DNA from: Streptomyces sp. MMG1533
GTDB taxonomy: Bacteria > Actinomycetota > Actinomycetes > Streptomycetales > Streptomycetaceae
Reading direction: 5' to 3'
Length of the DNA stretch: 23,110 nt
Assembly: GCF_001279775.1 (NCBI RefSeq)
Contig: NZ_LGDG01000011.1
Location: 1-23,110, forward strand
This document shows, piece after piece, positions 15,590 through 22,301 of this stretch. A program made the translations under genes and the position numbers. The notes under the pieces are model-generated. The model did no database searches and had not been told where the DNA came from. It was given only the letters and a program-made list of their open reading frames with translations. Every line of letters begins with the position of its first letter. Position 1 is the stretch's first letter.

Positions 15590-17308
15590 TCAGCTCGCGC
15601 CGACCAACTCCCTCTTCTCCTCCTTCTCCTTCTCCGGCCGTTCCACCCGCTCGGTCTCCGTCCCGCGCGGCAGCAGCAGCGCGACGACGACCGTGCCGAT
15701 GCCGAGGACCACCGCGCCGATCAGGCTGGTGCGGGCGACCGCCTCGGAGAAGGAGGAGCCCACCGCGTCGGCCATCCGGTGTGCCCCCTGGGCCAGTTGC
15801 TCGGCCTGCGCCTTCAACTGGGCCGCCTGCTGCGGATCGGTCGCCCCGGCCGCCTGCGCGGCGGCTTTCCGGGCCTGCTCGGAGATGCCCTGGGCGACCG
15901 CGTATCCGGCGCCGACCGAGTCCTGGGCGGTGGACAGGGTGGAGGCGGGGAGCTTGCTGCCGGCGGTCGCGTCCGCGAGGTGGTCGTGGTACGAGGTGGC
16001 CAGCAGCGAACCGAGGATGGCGATGCCGAGCGAGCCGCCGAGCTCCAGCGAGGTGTCGTTCACCGCGCCGCCGACGCCCAGTTCGGACTCGGGGAAGGCC
16101 CCCATGATCGCGTCCGTGCAGGGCGAGAGGGCGAGCCCGATCGCGAGGCCGAGGATGATCAGAGGCGCGACGAAATCGCCGTACGACGAACTCGCGTCGA
16201 CCTGGGTGAGCAGGGCGAGGGCCGCCGTGCCGCCGACCATGCCCGCCGTGACCGTGAGCCTCATGCCGACGCGCGGGGTGAGGTAGCCGGTGAGGGCCGA
16301 GCCGACGAAGACGGCGCCGGCCAGGGGCAGCATGCGCAGGCCGGTCTCCAGGGCGCTGTAGCCGAGGACGAACTGCAGCTGCTGGGTGAGGTAGTAGAAG
16401 GCGCCGAAGACGGCCAGGAAGAACAGCGCCACGGCGAGGTTGGAGCCCGCGAACCGGCGCTCGGCGAAGCGGCGCACGTCGACGACCGGACGCGGGTGGC
16501 GCAGCTCCCACGCCACGAACAGCACGAGCCCGGCGCCCGCGACCACCGCGGCGGTGATCGCCTTGACGCCCCAGCCGAAGTGCGGGCCCTCGATGATCAT
16601 GTAGACGAGGGCGGCGATCCAGACGACCGACAGCAGACCGCCGACGTGGTCGATCCGTCCGCCGTTCCCGGCTTCCCCGGCCTTCCCGTCCTTCCCCGCC
16701 TTTCCCGCCTTGGACGGCGGTACGAGGAGCAGGGCTCCGATGATCGCGACGGCCGCGATGGGCACGTTGATCAGGAACGTGGACTTCCAGCCGTGGTCCT
16801 CCAGCAGCGCACCCGCGAGCAGCGGTCCCGCCGCGATCGCGAGACCGGCGGTGGCGGTCCACAGGGTGATCGCCTTGGCGCGTTCGGCGCGCGGGAAGGT
16901 GGCGGCGAGGAGGGAGAGGGTGGCCGGCATGATCATGGCCGCACCGAAGCCCATGACCGCGCGGGCCGCTATGACGCCGTCGGCACTGCCGACGAGCGAC
17001 CCGGCGACGGCTCCGCCGCCGAAGACGAACAGCCCGAGGATGAGCGCCCCGCGACGGCTGTACTTGTCGCCGATCGCGCCGAACAGCAGCATCAGCGCCG
17101 CGTACGGGACGGTGTAGCCGTCGATGACCCACTGCAGGTCGGCGCTGGACAGCCCCAGGTCCTGGGTCATGCTCGGGGCCGCCACGGTGAGGGCCGTGTT
17201 GGCCATCACGATGATCAGCAGGCTCAGGCAGAGGACCAGCAGCGCCCACCAGCGCCGGGCGTAGGGGCGGTCCATCCTTTCGACCGGTTCGGTCATGACG
17301 AGTCGCAT
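15590..17308 (-). CDS. MFS multidrug exporter, DHA2 (EmrB/QacA) family, 14 TM
   Basis: 572 aa. A proton-driven drug efflux pump of the inner membrane. Seen: motif A GAIGDKYSRRG (77-87) between TM2 and TM3, motif C region ATAGLAIAAGPLLAG (152-166), and the DHA2 pattern of two extra helices in the middle. The long extracellular loop before the last helix is Ala/Gln rich (QARKAAAQAAGATDPQQAAQ). An unusual cytosolic insert after TM6 is built of Gly-every-third-residue triplets. The C-terminus is a charged tail (RPEKEKEEKRE). The start is ATG 17308 or ATG 17296 (MTEPVERMDRP); the ribosome site GAGGAAGG is some 14 bases before the first, so neither is ideal. It is divergent from tetR, which almost certainly represses it. 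The substrate is unknown. Confidence 0.93.
   Translation of the reverse strand: MRLVMTEPVERMDRPYARRWWALLVLCLSLLIIVMANTALTVAAPSMTQDLGLSSADLQWVIDGYTVPYAALMLLFGAIGDKYSRRGALILGLFVFGGGAVAGSLVGSADGVIAARAVMGFGAAMIMPATLSLLAATFPRAERAKAITLWTATAGLAIAAGPLLAGALLEDHGWKSTFLINVPIAAVAIIGALLLVPPSKAGKAGKDGKAGEAGNGGRIDHVGGLLSVVWIAALVYMIIEGPHFGWGVKAITAAVVAGAGLVLFVAWELRHPRPVVDVRRFAERRFAGSNLAVALFFLAVFGAFYYLTQQLQFVLGYSALETGLRMLPLAGAVFVGSALTGYLTPRVGMRLTVTAGMVGGTAALALLTQVDASSSYGDFVAPLIILGLAIGLALSPCTDAIMGAFPESELGVGGAVNDTSLELGGSLGIAILGSLLATSYHDHLADATAGSKLPASTLSTAQDSVGAGYAVAQGISEQARKAAAQAAGATDPQQAAQLKAQAEQLAQGAHRMADAVGSSFSEAVARTSLIGAVVLGIGTVVVALLLPRGTETERVERPEKEKEEKRELVGAS
16658..16711 (-). repeat. 9-bp repeat in the exporter gene encoding Gly-X-X-like triplets
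   Basis: Six consecutive nine-base units encode (Lys-Ala-Gly)x2, Lys-Asp-Gly, Lys-Ala-Gly, Glu-Ala-Gly, Asn-Gly-Gly in the cytosolic loop between TM6 and TM7. Glycine recurs at every third position. It is probably a slippage-generated, length-variable linker. Confidence 0.8.
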
Positions 17309-17366
17309 GGCTTGGGGGCGCCTTCCTCACAGACGTACGTGCCGTTCCGGCGGGAACTCACGTCGA

Positions 17367-17440
17367 TCGATTTGCACAGCACCGTGCAATTGCTCAACGC
17401 CGTGCAATGTACGCTGGATGCACAACGGTGTGCAAATCGA
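17367..17440. promoter_or_regulatory. Divergent operator cluster between the MFS exporter and tetR
   Basis: Repeated TGCAC/GTGCA half-sites. Site 1 is TTGCAC (17372-17377) - 6 bases - GTGCAA (17384-17389). Site 2 is TGCACA (17419-17424) - ACGG - TGTGCA (17429-17434). The outer 12-mers TCGATTTGCACA (17367-17378) and TGTGCAAATCGA (17429-17440) are exact inverted copies. CCGTGCAAT is directly repeated at 17382-17390 and 17400-17408. This is a strong candidate for cooperative TetR binding. Confidence 0.72.
17406..17435 (-). promoter_or_regulatory. Promoter of the MFS exporter
   Basis: On the - strand TTGCAC (17435-17430), 18-base spacer, TACATT (17411-17406). The -35 coincides with operator site 2, so a bound repressor would exclude RNA polymerase. 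It would give a leader of about 90 nt. Confidence 0.55.
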
Positions 17441-17457
17441 GGGGAAGGGCGTGCAGA

Positions 17458-18099
17458 ATGGCAGCCATGAACCCAGGCCCCACCAGTCGCGCCGACGCGA
17501 ACCGCCGACGCATCCTCGACGTCGCGCTCGCCGAGCTGCTGCGCGACCCCGACGCGTCCATGGACCAGATCGCGCGCGCCGCGGGTGTCGTACGACGGAC
17601 CGTGTACGGCCACTTCCCCAGCCGCGAGGCGCTGGTCGGCACGCTCGTCGACCACGCCGTGGAGTCGGTGGCGGCCGCGCACGCGGCGGGCCGGGAGGGC
17701 GTCGAGGACCCGGCGGAGGCCGTGGCGCGCTCGGTGCTGGCGGTCTGGGAGGTCGCCGACCGCTATCGGATCCTGGTCGCCCTCGCCCAGCGCAGCGTCA
17801 CCATGCAAGGCATCCGCGACCGCCTCACACCCGTGCGCCGGGCCAGTGTGGAACTGCTGCGGCGGGGCCTGGAGGAGGGTGTCTTCAGTTCGCCGCTGCC
17901 TCCGGCGGCGCTGGCGTACGTGCACGAACAGACCCTGATCGCGCTCATGGAGGCGGTCAACGACGGTCTGCTGGCAACGGAAGAGGCGGGCCGCTCGGCC
18001 GCGGTCACCGTACTGACCGCGGCGGGCGTGCCCGCCTCTCGTGCCACCGAACTGGTGGCGGAGCTGAGCGACTGGGAGGCCGACCGGAGAACCGGCTAG
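17458..18099 (+). CDS. TetR-family transcriptional repressor of the divergent MFS exporter
   Basis: 213 aa. The N-terminal HTH runs from RADANRRRILDVALAELLRD to MDQIARAAGVVRRTVYGHFP and SREALVGTLVDHAVE (about residues 11-65). The alpha-helical ligand-binding and dimerisation domain follows. ATG 17458 (MAAMNPGP) is chosen for GGGGAAGGG just upstream; ATG 17467 is possible. It is divergent from the exporter across a 149-base region rich in palindromic GTGCA sites, the standard layout for a drug-responsive repressor. The stop codon TAG lies inside a 12-bp minisatellite that continues for about 70 bases, so the C-terminal sequence (DRRTG) comes from repeat DNA. Confidence 0.93.
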   Translation: MAAMNPGPTSRADANRRRILDVALAELLRDPDASMDQIARAAGVVRRTVYGHFPSREALVGTLVDHAVESVAAAHAAGREGVEDPAEAVARSVLAVWEVADRYRILVALAQRSVTMQGIRDRLTPVRRASVELLRRGLEEGVFSSPLPPAALAYVHEQTLIALMEAVNDGLLATEEAGRSAAVTVLTAAGVPASRATELVAELSDWEADRRTG

Positions 18100-18167
18100 A
18101 AGACCGGCCGGAAGACCGGCTGGAAGATCCACTGAAAAACCGGCCGGAGAACCGGCCGGAACGGGAA
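18084..18167. repeat. 12-bp minisatellite spanning the tetR stop codon
   Basis: Seven tandem 12-base units with consensus CCGGAAGACCGG: 18084-18095, 18096-18107, 18108-18119, 18120-18131, 18132-18143, 18144-18155 and a degenerate 18156-18167. Several units are near-palindromic (CCGG at both ends). The period is a multiple of three, so copy changes would not shift frame, but the TAG in unit 2 fixes the end of TetR. Confidence 0.85.
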
Positions 18168-18207
18168 CCGGGCGGCTGAGCTACGGGGGAGTACTCAGCC
18201 GCCCGGT
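18167..18207. terminator. Convergent terminator between tetR and dctA
   Basis: Perfect 14-bp stem ACCGGGCGGCTGAG (18167-18180) / CTCAGCCGCCCGGT (18194-18207), with a 13-base loop, directly after the minisatellite. It probably serves tetR, and dctA from the other side. Confidence 0.8.
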
Positions 18208-18243
18208 GGAGTTGGGGCGGGCCCGGGTTCAGGCGCCGGGCCC

Positions 18244-18265
18244 GACCCGGCTGGGGGCCCGGGTC
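18244..18265. terminator. Second hairpin after dctA
   Basis: GACCCGG (18244-18250) / CCGGGTC (18259-18265) with an 8-base loop, 14 bases past the dctA stop on the - strand. GC-only stem without a U-tract. Confidence 0.5.
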
Positions 18266-18278
18266 TCGGGGCCGGTGG

Positions 18279-19679
18279 TCAGGCCTTGGCGAGTTCCTTC
18301 TCGCCGCCCTGCTCGGGGACGTCCGCGTGGGCGTCTGAGGGCTCTGCGCCCTCGTCGCCGTGGTCGAGGAGCGTCTTCTCGTCGAAGGGGGCCTGTCCGG
18401 CGAGCACCTGGGCGACGCGCTCGCGGTCGATCTCCTTCGTCCAGGTGCCGATCAGGACGGTGGCGACGGCGTTGCCCGCGAAGTTCGTGACGGCGCGCGC
18501 CTCGCTCATGAAGCGGTCGATGCCGACGATCAGGCCGACGCCGTCCACCAGCGCGGGCTTGTGCGACTGCAGACCGCCCGCCAGGGTGGCCAGACCTGCG
18601 CCGCTGACGCCCGCCGCGCCCTTGGAGGCGACCAGCAGGAAGAGCAGCAGCGGAATCTGCTCGCCGATCGACATCGGCGTACCCAGGGCGTCGGCGATGT
18701 AGAGCGACGCCATGGTCATGTAGATCATCGTGCCGTCGAGGTTGAAGGAGTAGCCGGTCGGAACGGTGATGCCGACCACCGGCTTGCTGACGCCCAGGTG
18801 CTCCATCTTCGCGATGAGCCGCGGCAGCGCGGACTCGGAGGAGGAGGTGGACAGGATCAGCAGGAACTCCCGGGCGAGGTACTTGAACAGCGTGAAGATG
18901 TTCAGTCCCGCGACGACGCGCAGCAGCGTGCCGAGCACGATGAAGACGAAGAGGAAGCAGGTGATGTAGAAGCCGAGCATCAGCACGGCGAGGCTCTTGA
19001 GCGCGTCCATGCCGGCCGAGCCGACCACGGCGGCGATGGCGCCGAAGGCACCGATCGGGGCGGCCCACATCACCATGCCGAGGATGCGGAACACCAGTCG
19101 CTGGATGTGCTCGACGCCACGCAGCACCGGCTGCCCCACCGAGCCCATCGCCTGCAGGGCGAACCCGGTGAGCAGGGCGACCAGCAGCGTCTGCAGGACC
19201 TGGCCCTCGGTGAAGGCGGAGACGAACGTGACCGGGATGATCGACAGGGCGAACTCGACGGGCGGCAGCGCTTCGCTCGACACCTGGTCGTGACCGGACG
19301 CCTTGAGCGCCTCGGTCAGGTGCAGCCCGTCACCGGGGTGCAGGATGTTGCCCACGACGAGACCGATGCCGAGTGCGACCAGGGACATCGCCAGGAAGTA
19401 GCCGAGCGCGATACCGCCGACGGCGCCGACCTTCGCGGCCTTCCGTACCGATCCGATGCCGAGAACGATGGTGCAGAAGATGATCGGCGAGATCATCATC
19501 TTGATCAGGTTCACGAAGCCCGTGCCCAGGGGCTTGAGCTCGACCCCGGCGTCGGGCCAGATCAGACCGACCGCGATGCCGAGCGCCACTGCGATGATGA
19601 CGGCGATGTACAGGTAGTGGGTGCGATCCCGCTTCACAGCGGACTTGGCAGGTGCCGTAGCGGGGGTGCTGGCGGTCAC
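18279..19679 (-). CDS. dctA: C4-dicarboxylate:cation symporter DctA
   Basis: 466 aa, DAACS/glutamate-transporter fold. Takes up succinate, fumarate and malate (and possibly aspartate or orotate) with protons or sodium. Family motifs are all present: the re-entrant serine-rich hairpin ILSTSSSESALPRL, GYSFNLDGTMIYMTMAS (TM7 region), GVSGAGLATLAGGL (second re-entrant loop) and DRFMSEARAVTNFAGNAVAT (TM8). The N-terminus is a short Thr/Ala-rich cytosolic lead and the C-terminus an acidic tail. GTG 19679 is chosen for GGAGGG 5-6 bases upstream; the frame is open further upstream without a ribosome site. It is divergent from a DcuS/CitA-type kinase and regulator pair, the classic control arrangement, with a Crp-type site between. 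Confidence 0.95.
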   Translation of the reverse strand: MTASTPATAPAKSAVKRDRTHYLYIAVIIAVALGIAVGLIWPDAGVELKPLGTGFVNLIKMMISPIIFCTIVLGIGSVRKAAKVGAVGGIALGYFLAMSLVALGIGLVVGNILHPGDGLHLTEALKASGHDQVSSEALPPVEFALSIIPVTFVSAFTEGQVLQTLLVALLTGFALQAMGSVGQPVLRGVEHIQRLVFRILGMVMWAAPIGAFGAIAAVVGSAGMDALKSLAVLMLGFYITCFLFVFIVLGTLLRVVAGLNIFTLFKYLAREFLLILSTSSSESALPRLIAKMEHLGVSKPVVGITVPTGYSFNLDGTMIYMTMASLYIADALGTPMSIGEQIPLLLFLLVASKGAAGVSGAGLATLAGGLQSHKPALVDGVGLIVGIDRFMSEARAVTNFAGNAVATVLIGTWTKEIDRERVAQVLAGQAPFDEKTLLDHGDEGAEPSDAHADVPEQGGEKELAKA

Positions 19680-19741
19680 GGCTGCCCTCCTTGACGTCTT
19701 CGTCGGTATCACCGGCGTGCGGCTCACGTCCGGGAAGTTAT

Positions 19742-19766
19742 GGGGGGATGCCGTGACTATCCCCCT
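19742..19766. promoter_or_regulatory. Inverted repeat in the dctA/kinase control region
   Basis: GGGGGGAT (19742-19749) and ATCCCCCT (19759-19766), a 7-bp perfect core with a 9-base centre, about 65 bases upstream of the dctA start. Candidate operator for the response regulator, or part of a leader hairpin. Confidence 0.4.
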
Positions 19767-19770
19767 CCCT

Positions 19771-19784
19771 GTGAGGGCGGTCAC
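19771..19784. promoter_or_regulatory. Crp-type binding site
   Basis: GTGAGGGCGGTCAC fits GTG-N6-GNCAC exactly, the motif reported for Streptomyces Crp. It lies in the 153-base divergent region, 92 bases upstream of the dctA start and about 50 bases upstream of the kinase start. Suggests cAMP/Crp input to C4-dicarboxylate use. Confidence 0.6.
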
Positions 19785-19790
19785 CCTTCC

Positions 19791-19805
19791 GTTCATTTAG
19801 TTCAT
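19791..19805. promoter_or_regulatory. Direct repeat GTTCAT-tta-GTTCAT
   Basis: Two GTTCAT copies (19791-19796, 19800-19805) at a 9-base period followed by GCTTAA, the only AT-rich patch in the divergent region. CitB/DcuR-type regulators favour AT-rich direct repeats, so this is a candidate site for the regulator encoded at 21506. It may also contain the kinase promoter. Confidence 0.45.
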
Positions 19806-19832
19806 GCTTAACCCGCGAGGCACACTGACGAC

Positions 19833-21509
19833 ATGCGCATCCCCCTCCCGCGTCCCCGCAGCCTGGCCGGCCAGCTCTTCGCCATGCAGGCCGTGCTGAT
19901 AGCGGTGGTCGTCGCCGGTTACGCGCTGTTCAGCTACGTCAGCGACCGCAGCCAGGCGGAGGACTCGGCGCGGCGGCAGGCCATGGCCGTGGCCCGCTCG
20001 GTCGCGGACGCCCCGTCCGTGCGGGAGGCGATCCGCACGGACGATCCGTCGGGCAACCTCCAGCCGTACGCGCTACGGGTCATGCGCGACGCCGACGTCG
20101 ACTTCGTCACGATCATGAACCCGCAGGGCATCCGCTGGACCCATCCCAGCGAGGACGAGATCGGCAAGCTCTTCCGCGGCAACATCGCCCCGGCCGTGGC
20201 CGGCGGCTCCTTCACCGAGACCTACACCGGCACCCTCGGCCCCTCGGTCCGCGCGGTCACCCCGATCTGGTCGAGCGGCGAGGTCGTCGGTCTGGTCAGC
20301 GCCGGCATCAAGGTCGACGAGATCAGCAAACGGGTCCAGGGCCAGCTCACGGCCCTGCTCGCCGTCGCGGCCGGCGCGCTCGCGCTCGGCGCGGTCGGCA
20401 CGTACGTCGTCAACGCCCGGCTGCGCCGCCACACCCACGGCATGAACGCGGCCGAGCTCAGCGCCATGCACGACTACCACCAGGCCGCGCTGCACGCCGT
20501 ACGCGAGGGGCTGCTGATGCTCGACGGGCAGTACCGTGTGGCGCTGATCAACGACGGCGGACGGGAGCTGTTGGGCGTGTCGGACGATGTGGTGGGCCGG
20601 TCCGTCGCCGACCTCGGCCTGCCGGCGCCGCTGACGGGCGCGCTGCTGGCGTCGGAGCCGCGGGTGGACGAGGTGCACCTGACAGCGGACCGGGTGCTGG
20701 TGGTGAACACCTCGCCGGTGTCCGGCGGCGAACACCGGGGCACGGTGGTGACCTTGCGCGATGTCACCGAACTCCAGTCCCTGATGGGCGAGTTGGACTC
20801 CGAGCGCGGCTTCACCCAGGCCCTGCGCTCCCAGGCCCACGAGGCGGCGAACCGGCTGCACACGGTCGTCTCGCTGATCGAGCTGGGCCGGGCGGAGGAG
20901 GCGGTGGACTTCGCGACCGCCGAACTGGAGCTGGCGCAGGCGCTGACCGACCAGGTGGTGGCGGCGGTGAGCGAACCGGTGCTGGCGGCCCTGCTGCTGG
21001 GCAAGACGGCCCAGGCGAACGAGCGGGGCGTGGAGCTGGTGGTGTCGGAGGAGAGCCGTCTCGACGACGGCCTGCTGCCGCCGTCGCTTCCCTCCCGGGA
21101 CCTGGTGACCATCCTCGGCAACCTGATCGACAACGCGGTGGACGCGGCGCAGGGGAGTGTGCGGGGGCGGGTGACGGTGACCGCGTACACGGCTGACGGC
21201 GAGCTGGTGCTGCGGGTGTCGGACACCGGTGCGGGGGTCGACCCGGCACATGCGGACGCCGTCTTCCAGCGGGGCTTCTCGACGAAGCCGGCGGGGCCGG
21301 GCGGGCGGGGCCTGGGGCTGGCGCTCGTACGGCAGGCGGTGAACCGGCACGAGGGGGCGCTGACGGTGGCGGCGGCCGACGGGGGTGGGGCGGAGTTCGA
21401 GGTGCGGTTGCCGTTGGGAGGCGGGGGCGGGGCCGAGCGGGCGTCCGAGAGGGCCGTCTCGGGCAGCGGGGTTTCCGGGGGCAGTGCGGTTTCTGGAGGC
21501 GACGCATGA
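19833..21509 (+). CDS. DcuS/CitA-family sensor histidine kinase for C4-dicarboxylates
   Basis: 558 aa. TM1 (about 12-33), extracytoplasmic PAS domain with the family's ligand pocket segment VDFVTIMNPQGIRWTHP (Arg and His near ligand carboxylates), IGKLFRGN and VRAVTPIW, then TM2 (about 170-192). A cytoplasmic PAS domain follows (VREGLLMLDGQYRVALINDG). The dimerisation/phosphoacceptor helix is LRSQAHEAANRLHTVVSLIE with His336. The HATPase domain has GNLIDNAVDAA (N box), DTGAGVDP (G1) and GRGLGLALVRQAV (G2). A Gly/Ser-rich tail of about 30 residues ends the protein. ATG 19833. The stop overlaps the next gene's ATG (ATGA), so kinase and regulator are coupled. Divergent dctA points to a C4-dicarboxylate or citrate signal. 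Confidence 0.93.
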   Translation: MRIPLPRPRSLAGQLFAMQAVLIAVVVAGYALFSYVSDRSQAEDSARRQAMAVARSVADAPSVREAIRTDDPSGNLQPYALRVMRDADVDFVTIMNPQGIRWTHPSEDEIGKLFRGNIAPAVAGGSFTETYTGTLGPSVRAVTPIWSSGEVVGLVSAGIKVDEISKRVQGQLTALLAVAAGALALGAVGTYVVNARLRRHTHGMNAAELSAMHDYHQAALHAVREGLLMLDGQYRVALINDGGRELLGVSDDVVGRSVADLGLPAPLTGALLASEPRVDEVHLTADRVLVVNTSPVSGGEHRGTVVTLRDVTELQSLMGELDSERGFTQALRSQAHEAANRLHTVVSLIELGRAEEAVDFATAELELAQALTDQVVAAVSEPVLAALLLGKTAQANERGVELVVSEESRLDDGLLPPSLPSRDLVTILGNLIDNAVDAAQGSVRGRVTVTAYTADGELVLRVSDTGAGVDPAHADAVFQRGFSTKPAGPGGRGLGLALVRQAVNRHEGALTVAAADGGGAEFEVRLPLGGGGGAERASERAVSGSGVSGGSAVSGGDA

Positions 21510-22222
21510 CGACGACCGAGCAGCAGCCCATACGCGTCCTGGTCGTCGAGGACGACCCCGTCGCCGCCGACGCGCACGTCATGTACGTCAACCGGGTCCC
21601 CGGCTTCACGGCCGTCGGCAAGGCGCACACCGGTGCGGAGGCGCGGCGCGCGCTGGAGCGTACGGCGGTGGATCTGCTGCTGCTGGATCTGCATCTGCCC
21701 GACGTGCACGGGCTGCAGCTGGCGCGTTCGCTGCGGACGGCCGGGCACCACGCGGATGTCATAGCGGTGACGTCGGCGCGGGATCTGACGGTGGTGCGGG
21801 AAGGTGTCTCGCTGGGGGTCGTGCAGTACGTGCTGAAGCCGTTCACCTTCGCCACGTTGCGGGACCGGCTGGTGAGATACGCCGAGTTCCACGCGGCGGC
21901 GGGTGAGGCGAGTGGGCAGGACGAGGTGGACAGAGCGCTGGCGACGCTGCGGGCGCCGGGGCCGGCGGCGCTGCCGAAGGGGTTGAGCGGGCCGACGTTG
22001 GAGCGGGTGACCGTGGCACTGCGGGACTGTGAGGAGGGGCTCACGGCGACGGGGGTGGCGGAGGCTGTGGGGATTTCGCGGATAACGGCTCGGCGGTATC
22101 TGGAGCATCTGGTGGATGCGGGGCGGGCGGCTCGGAGTCCGCAGTACGGGGCTGTGGGGCGGCCGGAGTTGCAGTACCGGTGGGTCAAGGCGGAGCGGGG
22201 GGAGGGGGAGCGGGGGCGTTAG
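21506..22222 (+). CDS. CitB/DcuR-family response regulator
   Basis: 238 aa. The receiver domain has acidic pair Glu15/Asp16-Asp17 (VVEDDP), phosphoacceptor Asp61 (LLLLDLHLPDVHG), Thr89 (IAVTSARD) and Lys111 (YVLKPF). A linker of about 50 residues leads to a C-terminal HTH: GLTATGVAEAVGISRITARRYLEHLVDAGRA, as in CitB/DcuR proteins. It starts within the kinase stop (ATGA), so it is the cognate partner. The probable target is the divergent dctA promoter; AT-rich direct repeats at 19791-19805 are a candidate site. Confidence 0.94.
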   Translation: MTTTEQQPIRVLVVEDDPVAADAHVMYVNRVPGFTAVGKAHTGAEARRALERTAVDLLLLDLHLPDVHGLQLARSLRTAGHHADVIAVTSARDLTVVREGVSLGVVQYVLKPFTFATLRDRLVRYAEFHAAAGEASGQDEVDRALATLRAPGPAALPKGLSGPTLERVTVALRDCEEGLTATGVAEAVGISRITARRYLEHLVDAGRAARSPQYGAVGRPELQYRWVKAERGEGERGR

Positions 22223-22246
22223 GGGGAGTCGGCAACCGGCGGCAAC

Positions 22247-22282
22247 GCCGCGGATCGGCGTGCCACGCCCCGCGTCCGCGGC
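22247..22282. terminator. Compound convergent terminator
   Basis: Outer stem GCCGCGGA (22247-22254) / TCCGCGGC (22275-22282) enclosing GGCGTG (22257-22262) / CACGCC (22264-22269). It lies between the response regulator stop and the convergent TPR gene. Confidence 0.65.
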
Positions 22283-22301
22283 ATGATCCGCCGGACAGGC
22301 C

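Noticed and set aside
15779..17470. 563-aa + strand ORF opposite the MFS gene
   Set aside because: Asp/Arg/Gly-rich antisense shadow; the - strand encodes clear transmembrane segments and MFS motifs.
18084..18167. CRISPR array
   Set aside because: Units are only 12 bp and contiguous with no spacers, hence a minisatellite.
18360..19694. 444-aa + strand ORF opposite dctA
   Set aside because: Asp/Gln/Arg-rich antisense shadow of dctA.
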